Source: CAZOJJ01 sp964580105 (GTDB lineage Bacteria; Bacteroidota; Rhodothermia; Rhodothermales; Rubricoccaceae). Taken from it: a stretch of DNA of 30,876 bases. Shown in pieces: positions 14,465 to 21,718 of the stretch; position 1 is the first letter of the stretch, and each line of letters starts with the position of its first letter. The stretch spans positions 1 to 30,876 of the forward strand of contig CAZOJJ010000037.1 in assembly GCA_964580105.1 (NCBI GenBank), in the 5' to 3' direction. Position numbers and translations under genes: made by a program. The notes under the pieces were generated by a model. It saw nothing but the letters and a program-made list of their open reading frames with translations. It was not told the DNA's origin and searched no databases.

Positions 14465-16177
14465 TCAGCGGCGCCGTCCCCCAGTCCTCATTCTCCGCGA
14501 GAAAGGCGACGGCGGACGAGACGCCGTCGCCCTCGGCCAGCAGGCTGTGGAGGAGGTCGATCTCGGCCCGCGCGGTGTCGCGCGCGAGGCGGGCGTCGCG
14601 GACCGCCTGCTCGGCGGCGTCGAGGGCGCGGCGGGCGGCGTCGTACTCCTGGCGGCGCTCCGCGGCGGCGGCGGCGGCCTGCTCGAACGCGGCGGCGGCG
14701 GCCGCGGCCGCGGGCGCGGCCGGCGGCGCGGCCCGGCCGGCCGGGGCGGGCGGGGCGGCGCGGGGGCGGGGGGCGGCGGCGGCGCGGGCCGGGGCCGGGG
14801 CGCGGCGGCGGCGGCGGCCTGCTCGAACGCGGCGGCGGCGGCCTCGGCCTCGGCCTCGGCCTGCGTAACGGCCCGGCCGGCCTGGGCGAGCTGGTCGGCG
14901 AGGCGGCGGAGGTCGGCCTCGGCGCGCTCCTGCTCCTGCTCGCGGAGGGCGCGGCGGTCGAGGAGGCGGTCGAGGGCGGCGCGGGCCTCGGCGGCGGCGC
15001 GCTCGAAGGCGGCGGCGGCTTGGCGGTGTTCGGCGAGGGCGGCGCGCGCCTCCTCCGCCAGCAGCACGGCCGTGTCGCGGCGCGTCCGGGCCTCGGCCTC
15101 GGCGGCCTCGGCAGCGCGGAGGGCGTTCTCGGCGTCGAGCTGCCGGGCGGCGGTGCGCTCCCGCTCACGCTCGACCTCCTCACGACGGAGGGCGTCCGCC
15201 TCGGCCTCGCGTTCGAGGCGCTCCAGCGCACGGGCGTCGGCGTCGCGGCGCTCGGCGTGGACTCGGACTTCGGCTTCGAGCCGTCGGACGCGGTCCACGT
15301 GCGCGTTGAGGGCGGCCTGCCGCTCGGCCAACGCCTGCTCGCGCGCCACGAGCGCCGTCCGCTGTGCCTCCAGCGCGGCCTCGGCGGCGTCCACGCGCGC
15401 CGTCAGGCCCTCGACCTGGGCGCGGAGGTGGCGGCCCTCGCGGTCGAGCGTGCGGTGCTCCTCGGCGAGGCGGTCGTAGTCCCACGCGGCGAGGGCGAGT
15501 TCGAGCGCTTCGAGGCGACCGGCGAGGCGCTGGTAGCGGGCGGCCTTCTGCGCCTGCCGCTGGAGGCTGCGCACGGTGCGCTCGACCTCCTCGGTGAGGT
15601 CGGCGAGGCGGGTCAGGTCGGCCTGCGTGGTGTCAAGCTTGCCGAGGGCCTGGCGGCGGCGCAGCTTGTACTTGGTGACGCCGGCGGCCTCCTCGAAGAG
15701 ACGGCGCCGGTCGGCCGCGTTCTCGGAGAGGATGTCCTCGATCATCTTGAGCTCGATGACCGAGTAGGCGCCGGCCCCCATCCCCGTGTCCATGAACAGG
15801 TCGAGGATGTCCTTGAGGCGGCAGACGGTGCCGTTGAGGAGGTACTCGGAGTCGCCGGAGCGGTAGAGGCGGCGGGTGATGGTGACCTCGGCATACTCCG
15901 TCGGGAGCACGCCGCGCGTGTTCTCGATGGTGAGGGCGACCTCGGCCATGCCGAGGGCGCGGCGCTGGCTCGTCCCGTTGAAGATGACGTTCTCCATCTT
16001 CTCGGAGCGGAGCAGGCGGGCGCGCTGCTCGCCGAGCACCCAGCGGACGGCGTCGATGACGTTGCTCTTGCCGCAGCCGTTCGGCCCCACGATGGCGGTC
16101 ACGCCGGGGTCGAAGTGGAGGGTGGTCTTCTGGGCGAAGCTCTTGAAGCCGTGGAGCTCGAGCCGGCTGAGGTACAT
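14465..16177 (-). CDS. smc: SMC chromosome segregation protein, N-terminal part (broken gene)
   Basis: This part begins M-Y-L-S-R-L-E-L-H-G-F-K-S-F and has Walker A G-P-N-G-C-G-K-S-N at 31-39, the R-loop region and the first coiled coil. The genuine SMC frame holds to about residue 459 (A-A-A-F-E-Q-A-A-A-A-A-A). The remaining 110 or so residues of this 570-residue frame are Pro/Arg/Ser-rich nonsense produced by a frame change at the 140-bp insertion. Deleting 140 bp joins it to the 12468-14462 frame as one 1189-residue protein, the normal length for SMC. If the insertion is real, the product is a truncated, inactive SMC. If it is an assembly fault, the gene is intact. A TATTTTCG promoter-like element lies 40 bp upstream. 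Confidence 0.92.
   Translation of the reverse strand: MYLSRLELHGFKSFAQKTTLHFDPGVTAIVGPNGCGKSNVIDAVRWVLGEQRARLLRSEKMENVIFNGTSQRRALGMAEVALTIENTRGVLPTEYAEVTITRRLYRSGDSEYLLNGTVCRLKDILDLFMDTGMGAGAYSVIELKMIEDILSENAADRRRLFEEAAGVTKYKLRRRQALGKLDTTQADLTRLADLTEEVERTVRSLQRQAQKAARYQRLAGRLEALELALAAWDYDRLAEEHRTLDREGRHLRAQVEGLTARVDAAEAALEAQRTALVAREQALAERQAALNAHVDRVRRLEAEVRVHAERRDADARALERLEREAEADALRREEVERERERTAARQLDAENALRAAEAAEAEARTRRDTAVLLAEEARAALAEHRQAAAAFERAAAEARAALDRLLDRRALREQEQERAEADLRRLADQLAQAGRAVTQAEAEAEAAAAAFEQAAAAAAPRPRPAPPPPPAPAPPRPPRPAGPRRRPRPRPRPPPPRSSRPPPPPRSAARSTTPPAAPSTPPSRRSATPASRATPRGPRSTSSTACWPRATASRPPSPFSRRMRTGGRRR
14661..14843. repeat. 43-bp direct repeats flanking a G/C-only insert within smc
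   Basis: Positions 14661-14703 and 14801-14843 are identical (43 of 43), offset by 140 bp. The intervening 14704-14800 contains only G and C, and the run without any A or T extends from 14688 to 14819 (132 bp). The insert has five close G-runs on the plus strand (14743-14773), a quadruplex-type pattern. The bases flanking the two copies differ, so the 43-bp match has sharp edges. Confidence 0.95.
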
Positions 16178-16216
16178 GCGGGGCGCGCGCGGCGCGTGGG
16201 CGGCAGAGGCGAACGC

Positions 16217-16224
16217 CGAAAATA
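16217..16224 (-). promoter_or_regulatory. Promoter-like element upstream of smc
   Basis: The minus strand reads TATTTTCG, one mismatch from TAnnTTTG, 40 bp before the smc ATG. It is a rare AT-rich patch in otherwise GC-rich sequence. Confidence 0.35.
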
Positions 16225-16277
16225 CGGCCGCCCCGCGCCGGATGGGCGGGGCGGCGAGCCGGTCAGGCGGAGCGTCG

Positions 16278-17426
16278 TCAGTCGGTGACGCTCTTGGGCG
16301 GGAGCACGAGGAAGGCGCCGTCGTCGCTCGAGCCTCCGGCCATCACGTAGCCGAGGCCGGTCAGGCCCTCCGCGCCTCGGGTGCAGGGCGGCACCATCGC
16401 CAGCGCGCCCGCGTCCTGCTCGGCCGTCGCCTCGAAGACGCGCCAGGTGTTCCCGGTCAGGTTCGTGGTGGCGGCCGTGTAGGCGCAGACGAAGCCTTCG
16501 TGGTCGTACACCTCGACGCGCGCGGGCGAGAGGGCGATGCCCTGAGCGCCCTCGGTGCCCTGGTTCGAGAAGTTGAACACGGAGTAGCGGTAGAGGCCCT
16601 CGGCGGTCGGAAACACGGTGACGGTTTCGGGACCGAAGCTCGACGTGTCGTCCACGTCCAGGTTGGTCTGCCCGAACGAGCGGTTGACGTAGTAGATGTG
16701 GAAGCGCCCGCCGTTGCCGTCGGGGCCGGTCAGGTGGGCGTCGAGGTCGGACGGGTTCTCGCCCCAGGTGAGCACGATGCGGAGGGCGCCCTCGGGCGGC
16801 GGCGGGACGATGACGACGGGCGGGATGCCCGTGACCCCGTCCCGCATCAGGTTCACGTCGAACGTGCGGGGGTCGAAGCCGGGGCCGCTGGCGTAGCAGC
16901 GCGAGGCGCCGTACGGCACGTTGAGCGCGTGGAGGTTGCCGTCCGCGTCCGAGACGGTGCTAAAGTCGTAGGCCACCTGCGGGTCGGGGTAGGTGCCGTC
17001 CTCGTTCTGGCGCACGCACTGGAGCGTTACGCCGGGCTGGCCCTGCCCGGTGGCGGCGTTGACGATCTGGCCTTCGAGCTTGGCCGGCCCGACGACCGTG
17101 TGGTCCGCATCCGTGACGCCCCCTTCGCCCACCGTCAGCGTCGTCGCACTCGCCGTGTAGCCGCGCGCCGTCACACCGAGGCTGTAGGGACCGGCCGGCA
17201 CCGAGGCGTTGTAGCGGCCCTCGGCGTCCGTCGTGACGGTGGCCCCGTCCTGGCCGTCGGCCGAGTTCAACTGCACCGTTGCGCCGCGTACGGGGCGGCC
17301 GTACGAGTTCAGGATCGTGCCCGCAACCGAGACCATCGGGGCCTGGGGGTGGGCGGCGTCACAGCCGAGGAGGGCGAGCGGGCCGGCCACGACGAGCAGG
17401 GCCAGCGCGAAGCGGGAAGTGTTCAT
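16278..17426 (-). CDS. DUF2135-containing lipoprotein with carboxypeptidase-regulatory-like repeats
   Basis: A 382-residue secreted lipoprotein. The signal M-N-T-S-R-F-A-L-A-L-L ends in the lipobox A-L-L-G-C (C22). Two beta-sandwich regions of the CarboxypepD_reg/CnaB type follow. Residues 33-110 have V-A-G-T-I-L-N-S-Y-G-R-P-V-R-G-A and G-R-Y-N-A-S-V-P-A-G; about 115-200 start L-E-G-Q-I-V-N-A-A-T-G. The C-terminal third (about 212-330) begins R-I-V-L-T-W-G-E-N-P-S-D-L-D-A-H-L, the hallmark of DUF2135 (YfaP-like) domains, with D-L-D as the probable metal-binding loop. Such proteins are cell-surface or periplasmic and of unknown role. It lies after the PD-(D/E)XK-like gene on the same strand, separated by two hairpins (17455-17474 and 17479-17496). 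Confidence 0.85.
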   Translation of the reverse strand: MNTSRFALALLVVAGPLALLGCDAAHPQAPMVSVAGTILNSYGRPVRGATVQLNSADGQDGATVTTDAEGRYNASVPAGPYSLGVTARGYTASATTLTVGEGGVTDADHTVVGPAKLEGQIVNAATGQGQPGVTLQCVRQNEDGTYPDPQVAYDFSTVSDADGNLHALNVPYGASRCYASGPGFDPRTFDVNLMRDGVTGIPPVVIVPPPPEGALRIVLTWGENPSDLDAHLTGPDGNGGRFHIYYVNRSFGQTNLDVDDTSSFGPETVTVFPTAEGLYRYSVFNFSNQGTEGAQGIALSPARVEVYDHEGFVCAYTAATTNLTGNTWRVFEATAEQDAGALAMVPPCTRGAEGLTGLGYVMAGGSSDDGAFLVLPPKSVTD

Positions 17427-17454
17427 ACGGGAGAGGGCTTGCGTTCGAGGAGCC

Positions 17455-17496
17455 GGACCGGCGCCGACCGGTCCTCCGCGCGGGTATCGGCCCGCG
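17455..17496. terminator. Two adjacent hairpins between two minus-strand genes
   Basis: The stems are GGACCGG/CCGGTCC (7 bp, 6-nt loop, 17455-17474) and CGCGGG/CCCGCG (6 bp, 6-nt loop, 17479-17496). They lie downstream of the PD-(D/E)XK-like stop at 17530 and upstream of the lipoprotein ATG at 17426, so they could end one transcript or shape the leader of the next. Confidence 0.4.
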
Positions 17497-17529
17497 GCGA
17501 CCCCGGATTAAGAGCAAGCCTCCGCCCAC

Positions 17530-18261
17530 CTAGCTCGCCTTCCGCAGCGGCACCAGCCGCGACGGCGTCACCGGCGCCTCGACGGGCTCGGCGTAGGGCG
17601 CCCACACCTCGGGGAAGCGGCGGTCGAGGCGGCGAACGAGCACGAACGGGTTCATCCCGTTGGCTGCGTGCCAGAGCTGCCGCTCGCCGAGGCCGCCCTC
17701 CCCGCCGTCGAGGTCGAGGGCGTAGGTCACCATCACGCTGCTCTGCTCGGGACGGAGGCGGAGGGTCTTCGCCTCGGGGCTGGCGAGCGTCGCGAGGTTG
17801 ATCCGGCCGCGCCGGGAGAAGGGGGCGCCTGCGCCTTCCCCTTCCCAGCCGCTCACGAGGTAGAGCACGTCCTCCATGTGGTAGAGGAGGTCGGAGCCGC
17901 GGAGGCGGTAGACCACGTCGGCGGCGTCGGCGGCGAGGAGGGTGGCGTCGCGGCGGAGCTGGCGCTGGTGGTCGCGGAGGGTGCGCGCCCCGCCGCACTC
18001 GAAGGCCACGCGGCGCAGGGTGCCGTCCGGCTGCGGAACGGTCGCGACGAAGTCGACGGAGAAGAACGCACCCGGCCGCTCGACGGCGACCTCGCTGTGG
18101 AGCGTCACGTCCTCGCGGAGGTACTTGACGAGGTGCCAGGCGAACTCGTCCTGGAGCGCGCCCTCGTAGGGCGGCTCGTAGGCAGGTCCGGTGACGAGGC
18201 TGTCGGCGACGTCCTGGGCGGTGAAGGCGCGAGCGTCGCCGGAGGGGCCGAGGTGCTGCAT
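17530..18261 (-). CDS. Protein with PD-(D/E)XK nuclease-like core
   Basis: A 243-residue soluble protein of no family I can name. The central part follows the restriction-endonuclease-like pattern. A leading helix has acidic D38-E39, strand F-F-S-V-D-F-V-A-T supplies D70, strand R-V-A-F-E-C-G-G supplies E88, and a helix Q-R-Q-L-R-R-D-A-T-L-L precedes the strand V-V-Y-R-L. This resembles DUF559/Vsr-like stand-alone nucleases, but the usual lysine or aspartate two after the glutamate is Gly90, so catalysis is doubtful. The C-terminal part (from 160) is unassigned. I start at ATG 18261; the frame is open to a GTG at 18369 (279 residues), but that leader looks non-coding. Confidence 0.62.
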   Translation of the reverse strand: MQHLGPSGDARAFTAQDVADSLVTGPAYEPPYEGALQDEFAWHLVKYLREDVTLHSEVAVERPGAFFSVDFVATVPQPDGTLRRVAFECGGARTLRDHQRQLRRDATLLAADAADVVYRLRGSDLLYHMEDVLYLVSGWEGEGAGAPFSRRGRINLATLASPEAKTLRLRPEQSSVMVTYALDLDGGEGGLGERQLWHAANGMNPFVLVRRLDRRFPEVWAPYAEPVEAPVTPSRLVPLRKAS

Positions 18262-18474
18262 GGGAGTCGCCCGGAGGGGCGGCGAGGCTGAGACGGATTC
18301 GAGCGGCGCGGCGGCTCCGGCAAGAGCTTCGCGCACGCGCACGCGTAAGGTGCGAAGGGCGCGTGCCACCGCTTTGTCACACGACGCGACGGGGAAATCC
18401 TGACCTTCCCCGCTCCCTGACGCCCGCCTCCGTCACGGCGTCAGCCGGGTTCCCGAGGCGGACCCACAAACGAC

Positions 18475-18506
18475 GCAGGGGCGAGACCCGAAGACCTCGC
18501 CCCTGC
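18475..18506 (-). terminator. Terminator of the rplM-rpsI-rpsB-tsf operon
   Basis: A perfect 11-bp stem (GCAGGGGCGAG with CTCGCCCCTGC) and 10-nt loop start 22 bp beyond the tsf stop. In the operon direction the stem is followed by GTCGTTTGT, weakly T-rich. The remainder of 18262-18528 shows no coding signal. Confidence 0.75.
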
Positions 18507-18528
18507 CAAACGCGTGCGCGCGGCGGCG

Positions 18529-19359
18529 TCAGTCGCCCAGCGCGAAGCGGACGTACCGCTTGAGCGAGGCGCCGGCCTTGTCGAGCATCTGCTTGACCGT
18601 CATCGAGGCGTCCTTGACGAACGGCTGCTCCACGAGCACGTGGTCCTTGTAGTACCGCTCCAGCTTGCCCTGGGCGATCTTGTCCACGATGTGCTCAGGC
18701 TTGCCCTCGTTGATCGCCTGCTCGCGGCCGATCTCCAGCTCCTTCGCCTTGACCGCCTCGGGCACCTCGTCGCGCGTGGCGGCGACGGGGTTCATGGCGG
18801 CGGCCTGCATCGCCACGTCGCGGCCGGCGGCCTGAAGGTCGCCGGAGCCCGCCATCTCGACGAGCACGCCGAGCTTGGCACCGGGGTGGACGTAGGCCAC
18901 GACCTCGCCGCCGTCCGCCTCGACGACGGCCACGCGGCGGACGTCGATCTTCTCGCCGATCTTGCCCGTCATGTCGGTCAGGCTGTCGGCCACGGAGCGG
19001 CCGTCGAGATCGAGCGCGAGGAGGGCGTCGCGGTCGGCCGGGCGCTCGGCGAGCGCGAGGTCGGCGATCTTCTGGGCGAAGGCGACGAACTCCTCGTTGC
19101 GGGCGACGAAGTCGGTCTCGGAGTTGACCTCAATGATGGCGCCGGCGCGGTGGTCGTCGGTGGTGGCGATGGCGATGACGCCCTCGGTGGCCTCGCGGTC
19201 GGCGCGGTTGGCGGCCACCTTCTGGCCCTTCTTGCGGAGGAGCTCGATGGCCTGGTCGAAGTCGCCGCCGGCCTCGGTGAGCGCCTTCTTGCAGTCCATC
19301 ATGCCGACGCCGGTGATCTCGCGGAGGCGCTTGACGTCCTGGGCGGTGATCTGGCTCAT
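18529..19359 (-). CDS. tsf: Elongation factor Ts
   Basis: 276 residues. EF-Ts is the nucleotide exchange factor that recycles EF-Tu-GDP to EF-Tu-GTP in the cytoplasm. The N-terminal UBA-like domain (I-T-A-Q-D-V-K-R-L-R-E-I-T-G-V-G-M-M-D-C-K-K-A-L) is followed by the core motif E-T-D-F-V-A-R-N-E-E-F near residue 80, which contacts EF-Tu. The C-terminal subdomain has Y-Y-K-D-H-V-L-V-E-Q-P-F-V and ends L-K-R-Y-V-R-F-A-L-G-D. It is the last gene of the operon, 108 bp after rpsB. That gap contains a 13-bp perfect stem-loop. The ATG at 19359 is the family start. Confidence 0.98.
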   Translation of the reverse strand: MSQITAQDVKRLREITGVGMMDCKKALTEAGGDFDQAIELLRKKGQKVAANRADREATEGVIAIATTDDHRAGAIIEVNSETDFVARNEEFVAFAQKIADLALAERPADRDALLALDLDGRSVADSLTDMTGKIGEKIDVRRVAVVEADGGEVVAYVHPGAKLGVLVEMAGSGDLQAAGRDVAMQAAAMNPVAATRDEVPEAVKAKELEIGREQAINEGKPEHIVDKIAQGKLERYYKDHVLVEQPFVKDASMTVKQMLDKAGASLKRYVRFALGD

Positions 19360-19390
19360 GGGGGGTGTGGAGGTTGGGGTGGATCAGAGC

Positions 19391-19447
19391 GGAGGCGCGG
19401 AAGAGAGGAAGGGATCGGCCCGGCGGCCTCCTCGCTTCCGCGCCTCC
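19391..19447. promoter_or_regulatory. 13-bp stem-loop between rpsB and tsf
   Basis: The arms GGAGGCGCGGAAG (19391-19403) and CTTCCGCGCCTCC (19435-19447) are perfectly complementary, with a 31-nt loop. Lying inside a co-directional operon, it could be an attenuator, an RNA-processing site or a stability element that sets the S2 to EF-Ts ratio. On the plus strand it is followed by TTTCTTG, so it could also stop antisense transcription. Confidence 0.5.
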
Positions 19448-19467
19448 TTTCTTGCAGGAGCGGGGCG

Positions 19468-20247
19468 CTACGCCTCCGTCTCCTCGGCCTCTTCGGCGGC
19501 GATGTCCTCGGCCTCGGCCTGGCGGGTCTCCGCCTCGGCCTCGTCGGCGTCGCGCTCGACCTCGCCGGCCTTGCTGCCTTCCAGGACGGCGTCGGCGATG
19601 ATGCGGGTGAAGAGGGCGACCGACTTCATGGCGTCGTCGTTGGCGGGGACCGGGAAGTCGATCAGGTCCGGGTCCACGTTGGTGTCGGCCAGCGCGATGA
19701 CGGGGATGTTGAGCTTGCGCGCCTCGTCCACGGCGATGTGCTCGCGGCGGATGTCGACGACGAAGAGGGCGCCGGGGAGGCGGCCGAGGTCGGCGATGCC
19801 GCCGAGCACGCGCTCGAGCTTCTCGCGCTCGCGGCGGCGCATGAGCCGCTCCTTCTTCTTGAGCTGGGCCGTGGTGCCGTCGGCCTCCTGGCGCTGGAGG
19901 GTCTCCATGCGGCGGATGCTCTTCCGGATGGTCTGGAAGTTGGTGAGCATGCCGCCGAGCCAGCGGTCGGTGACGTAGGGCATCCCGGCGCGCTCGGCCT
20001 CGGTGCGGACGACCTCCTGGGCCTGCTTCTTGGTGCCCACGAAGAGGACCTTCTTGCCGCGGGCGGCGATCCGGGCGGTGGCGTCGGCGGCCTCGTCGAG
20101 GAGGGCCTGCGTCTGCTTGAGGTCGATGATGTGGATGCCGTTGCGCTCCATGAAGATGTACGGAGCCATCTTCGGATTCCAACGGCTGGTCATGTGCCCG
20201 AAGTGGGCGCCTGCACGGAGCAGGTCTTCGATCGATGCGCGGGGCAT
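19468..20247 (-). CDS. rpsB: 30S ribosomal protein S2
   Basis: 259 residues, the usual bacterial S2 length plus an acidic Ala/Glu-rich C-terminal extension (about 225-259) common in this phylum. Motifs are L-L-R-A-G-A-H-F-G-H-M-T-S-R-W-N-P-K-M, I-H-I-I-D-L-K-Q-T, T-K-K-Q-A-Q-E, W-L-G-G-M-L-T-N-F and V-I-A-L-A-D-T-N-V-D-P-D. S2 binds last to the small subunit and is needed for S1 binding. It follows rpsI and precedes tsf, the standard rpsB-tsf pairing. The ATG at 20247 matches the family N-terminus. The gap to rpsI (20248-20414) holds short hairpins but no gene. Confidence 0.98.
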   Translation of the reverse strand: MPRASIEDLLRAGAHFGHMTSRWNPKMAPYIFMERNGIHIIDLKQTQALLDEAADATARIAARGKKVLFVGTKKQAQEVVRTEAERAGMPYVTDRWLGGMLTNFQTIRKSIRRMETLQRQEADGTTAQLKKKERLMRRREREKLERVLGGIADLGRLPGALFVVDIRREHIAVDEARKLNIPVIALADTNVDPDLIDFPVPANDDAMKSVALFTRIIADAVLEGSKAGEVERDADEAEAETRQAEAEDIAAEEAEETEA

Positions 20248-20374
20248 GGGCGGGAGGGTAGGGGGTTAAAAGCCGCCCCCGCCGTCGCGCGCCCCGGCGA
20301 CCCCGCCTCGGCGTCGAGGTCGGAGCACCCGTCGAGGCATCGGGCGGGGTGTGGGATGAGGGTACGGGGTGCCT

Positions 20375-20425
20375 GGGGCCGGAGCCCCTGAACCCGGTAG
20401 CCGAGCGAAGCGGGTTACCGCTTCG
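20375..20425. promoter_or_regulatory. Two hairpins at the rpsI 3' end
   Basis: A GGGGC/GCCCC hairpin with 4-nt loop (20375-20388) and a CGAAGCGG/CCGCTTCG hairpin with 4-nt loop (20406-20425) lie at the end of rpsI. The second places the rpsI stop codon (20415-20417) in its loop region. They may affect readthrough from rpsI to rpsB or protect the mRNA end. Confidence 0.35.
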
Positions 20426-20810
20426 AGAACTGGAACCGCTTGCGGGCCTTGGGCTGGCCGTACTTCTTGCGCTCGACCATGCGGGGGTCACGCGTGAGGT
20501 AACCGGCGTCGCGGAGCGGCTTGCGGAGCTCCTCGTTGAAGGCGACGAGGCAGCGGGCGATGCCGAGCTGGGTGGCCTCGGCCTGGCCCGTGAGGCCGCC
20601 CCCCTTGGCGTTGACGACGACGTCGAACTGGCCGGCGGTGCCGGTCACATCGAAGGGAGCCAGAAGGGCCTTCTGGCGGACCTCCGTGGGGAGGTACTGC
20701 GCGAGCGGGCGCTTGTTGATGAGGACCTGGCCGGTGCCGGGGCGCAGATAAACGCGCGCCACGCTGGTCTTGCGTCGGCCGACGGCCTGGTACTGGTTGG
20801 AGACTGCCAT
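20415..20810 (-). CDS. rpsI: 30S ribosomal protein S9
   Basis: 131 residues, the normal length. Conserved parts are Y-Q-A-V-G-R-R-K-T-S-V-A-R-V near the start and G-Q-V-L-I-N-K-R-P-L. The motif G-G-G-L-T-G-Q-A-E-A-T-Q-L-G-I-A-R-C-L and the basic tail K-R-F-Q-F-S-K-R complete it; the tail reaches the ribosomal P-site tRNA. It is paired with rplM as in nearly all bacteria, but with 106 bp between them instead of the usual short gap, filled by a repeat-like sequence. The ATG at 20810 precedes the conserved N-terminal strand. Confidence 0.98.
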   Translation of the reverse strand: MAVSNQYQAVGRRKTSVARVYLRPGTGQVLINKRPLAQYLPTEVRQKALLAPFDVTGTAGQFDVVVNAKGGGLTGQAEATQLGIARCLVAFNEELRKPLRDAGYLTRDPRMVERKKYGQPKARKRFQFSKR

Positions 20811-20819
20811 AGAAGAGGG

Positions 20820-20912
20820 TCGGGTTTCTGGTTTTCGGTTCCCGGTTCCTGCTCCGGTCGGTGCGACCCGATACGAGAAGCGACGCTTCCCGCAGGAAAC
20901 CTCAAACCGGAA
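20820..20912. repeat. Repeat-like insertion between rplM and rpsI
   Basis: The plus strand carries GGTTTCTGGTTTTCGGTTCC followed by CCGGTTCCTGC (about 20828-20857). After a GC segment it has GCAGGAAACC and CAAACCGGAAAC (20890-20914), roughly the inverted complement of the first part. This makes a degenerate inverted repeat of GGTTTC-like units in an otherwise short operon gap. It has no coding capacity of its own and lies in the transcribed spacer. Confidence 0.5.
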
Positions 20913-20916
20913 ACGC

Positions 20917-21360
20917 TCAGAGTTCGAGCGGCTCGGGCTGCTGGGCGTCGTGCGGATGCTCGGGGCCGGCGTAGACCTTCAGCTTCTTGAGCATCTGGCG
21001 GCCGAGGCGGTTGTGGGGGAGCATCCCCTTGACCGCGTTCTCGATGAGGAACGTCGGCTTCTTGCTGCGCGCCACCTTCGGGCTCATCGTCGTGACGCCG
21101 CCCGGGTAGCCGGAGTGGCGGAAGTAGACCTTGTCGGTCTCCTTGTTGCCGGTGAAGCGCGCCTTGTCCGCGTTGACGACGACGACGAAGTCGCCGGTGT
21201 CGACGTGCGGGGTGTAGGACGGCTTGTGCTTGCCGCGCAGGAGGGCGGCCACCTGCGAGGCGAGCCGGCCGACGACCTGGTTCTCGGCGTCGACGACGTA
21301 CCATCGCTGCTCGACCTGGCCGGGCTTGGCGCTGAACGTCTTGAAAGAGTTGTGATCCAT
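20917..21360 (-). CDS. rplM: 50S ribosomal protein L13
   Basis: 147 residues, typical size. Signatures are R-W-Y-V-V-D-A-E-N-Q-V-V-G-R-L-A-S near residue 19, then H-K-P-S-Y-T-P-H-V-D-T-G-D-F-V-V-V-V-N-A, V-Y-F-R-H-S-G-Y-P-G-G and G-M-L-P-H-N-R-L-G-R-Q. L13 is an early assembly protein of the large subunit and heads this operon. In other bacteria it represses its own mRNA. The ATG at 21360 agrees with the family; the longer open frame (to 21555) is leader sequence. A promoter at 21528-21560 would give a leader of about 160 nt that could hold such a control site. Confidence 0.98.
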   Translation of the reverse strand: MDHNSFKTFSAKPGQVEQRWYVVDAENQVVGRLASQVAALLRGKHKPSYTPHVDTGDFVVVVNADKARFTGNKETDKVYFRHSGYPGGVTTMSPKVARSKKPTFLIENAVKGMLPHNRLGRQMLKKLKVYAGPEHPHDAQQPEPLEL

Positions 21361-21527
21361 GGTATCGGGTGGACCCGGGAAGGCCGCGTCGTCACGACGG
21401 GGCCGTCGGTGATGCCTCGGTCGGAATACGGAAGGCGCCGTCGGGGAGCGGGTCGTCCTCGGCGGGCGCCGTCTGCCGGATCGTCTCCGCGGGCCGGGCG
21501 AGGCCCCGGGCGGAGCGGGCAGAGCTT

Positions 21528-21560
21528 CAAAAGCTACGGAGCGGCAGGGGCGCAAGTCAA
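21528..21560 (-). promoter_or_regulatory. Promoter of the rplM operon
   Basis: On the minus strand TTGACT (21560-21555) and TAGCTTTTG (21536-21528) are 18 bp apart, a good -35/-10 pair that also resembles the Bacteroidota -7 box. It is the best promoter in the divergent 358-bp region 21361-21718, which otherwise holds the rplM leader and the sigma-factor promoter. Confidence 0.6.
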
Positions 21561-21679
21561 CGCAGCGAGCCCCCCCGGGTGCCGCATAACGCCCCGTTCA
21601 ACGATTCTTAGCGGGCACGCCCCGTGCCCGCGCTTCGCCGTACTATCCACCCCGGTACTCACAGGAAAGCTACGCCCCC

Positions 21680-21687
21680 TATCTTCC
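21680..21687 (+). promoter_or_regulatory. Possible promoter element of the sigma-factor gene
   Basis: TATCTTCC lies 32 bp before the ATG at 21719 and resembles TAnnTTTG with two mismatches. No -33 or -35 partner is obvious. Confidence 0.25.
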
Positions 21688-21718
21688 GCCTCCGGGCCCA
21701 CCGTCCGCCTACGACCCC

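Noticed and set aside
14661..14843. Insertion sequence or intein in smc
   Set aside because: The insert is only 140 bp, has no terminal inverted repeats, no coding capacity and no intein motifs. A 43-bp duplication with a GC-only core is a better description.
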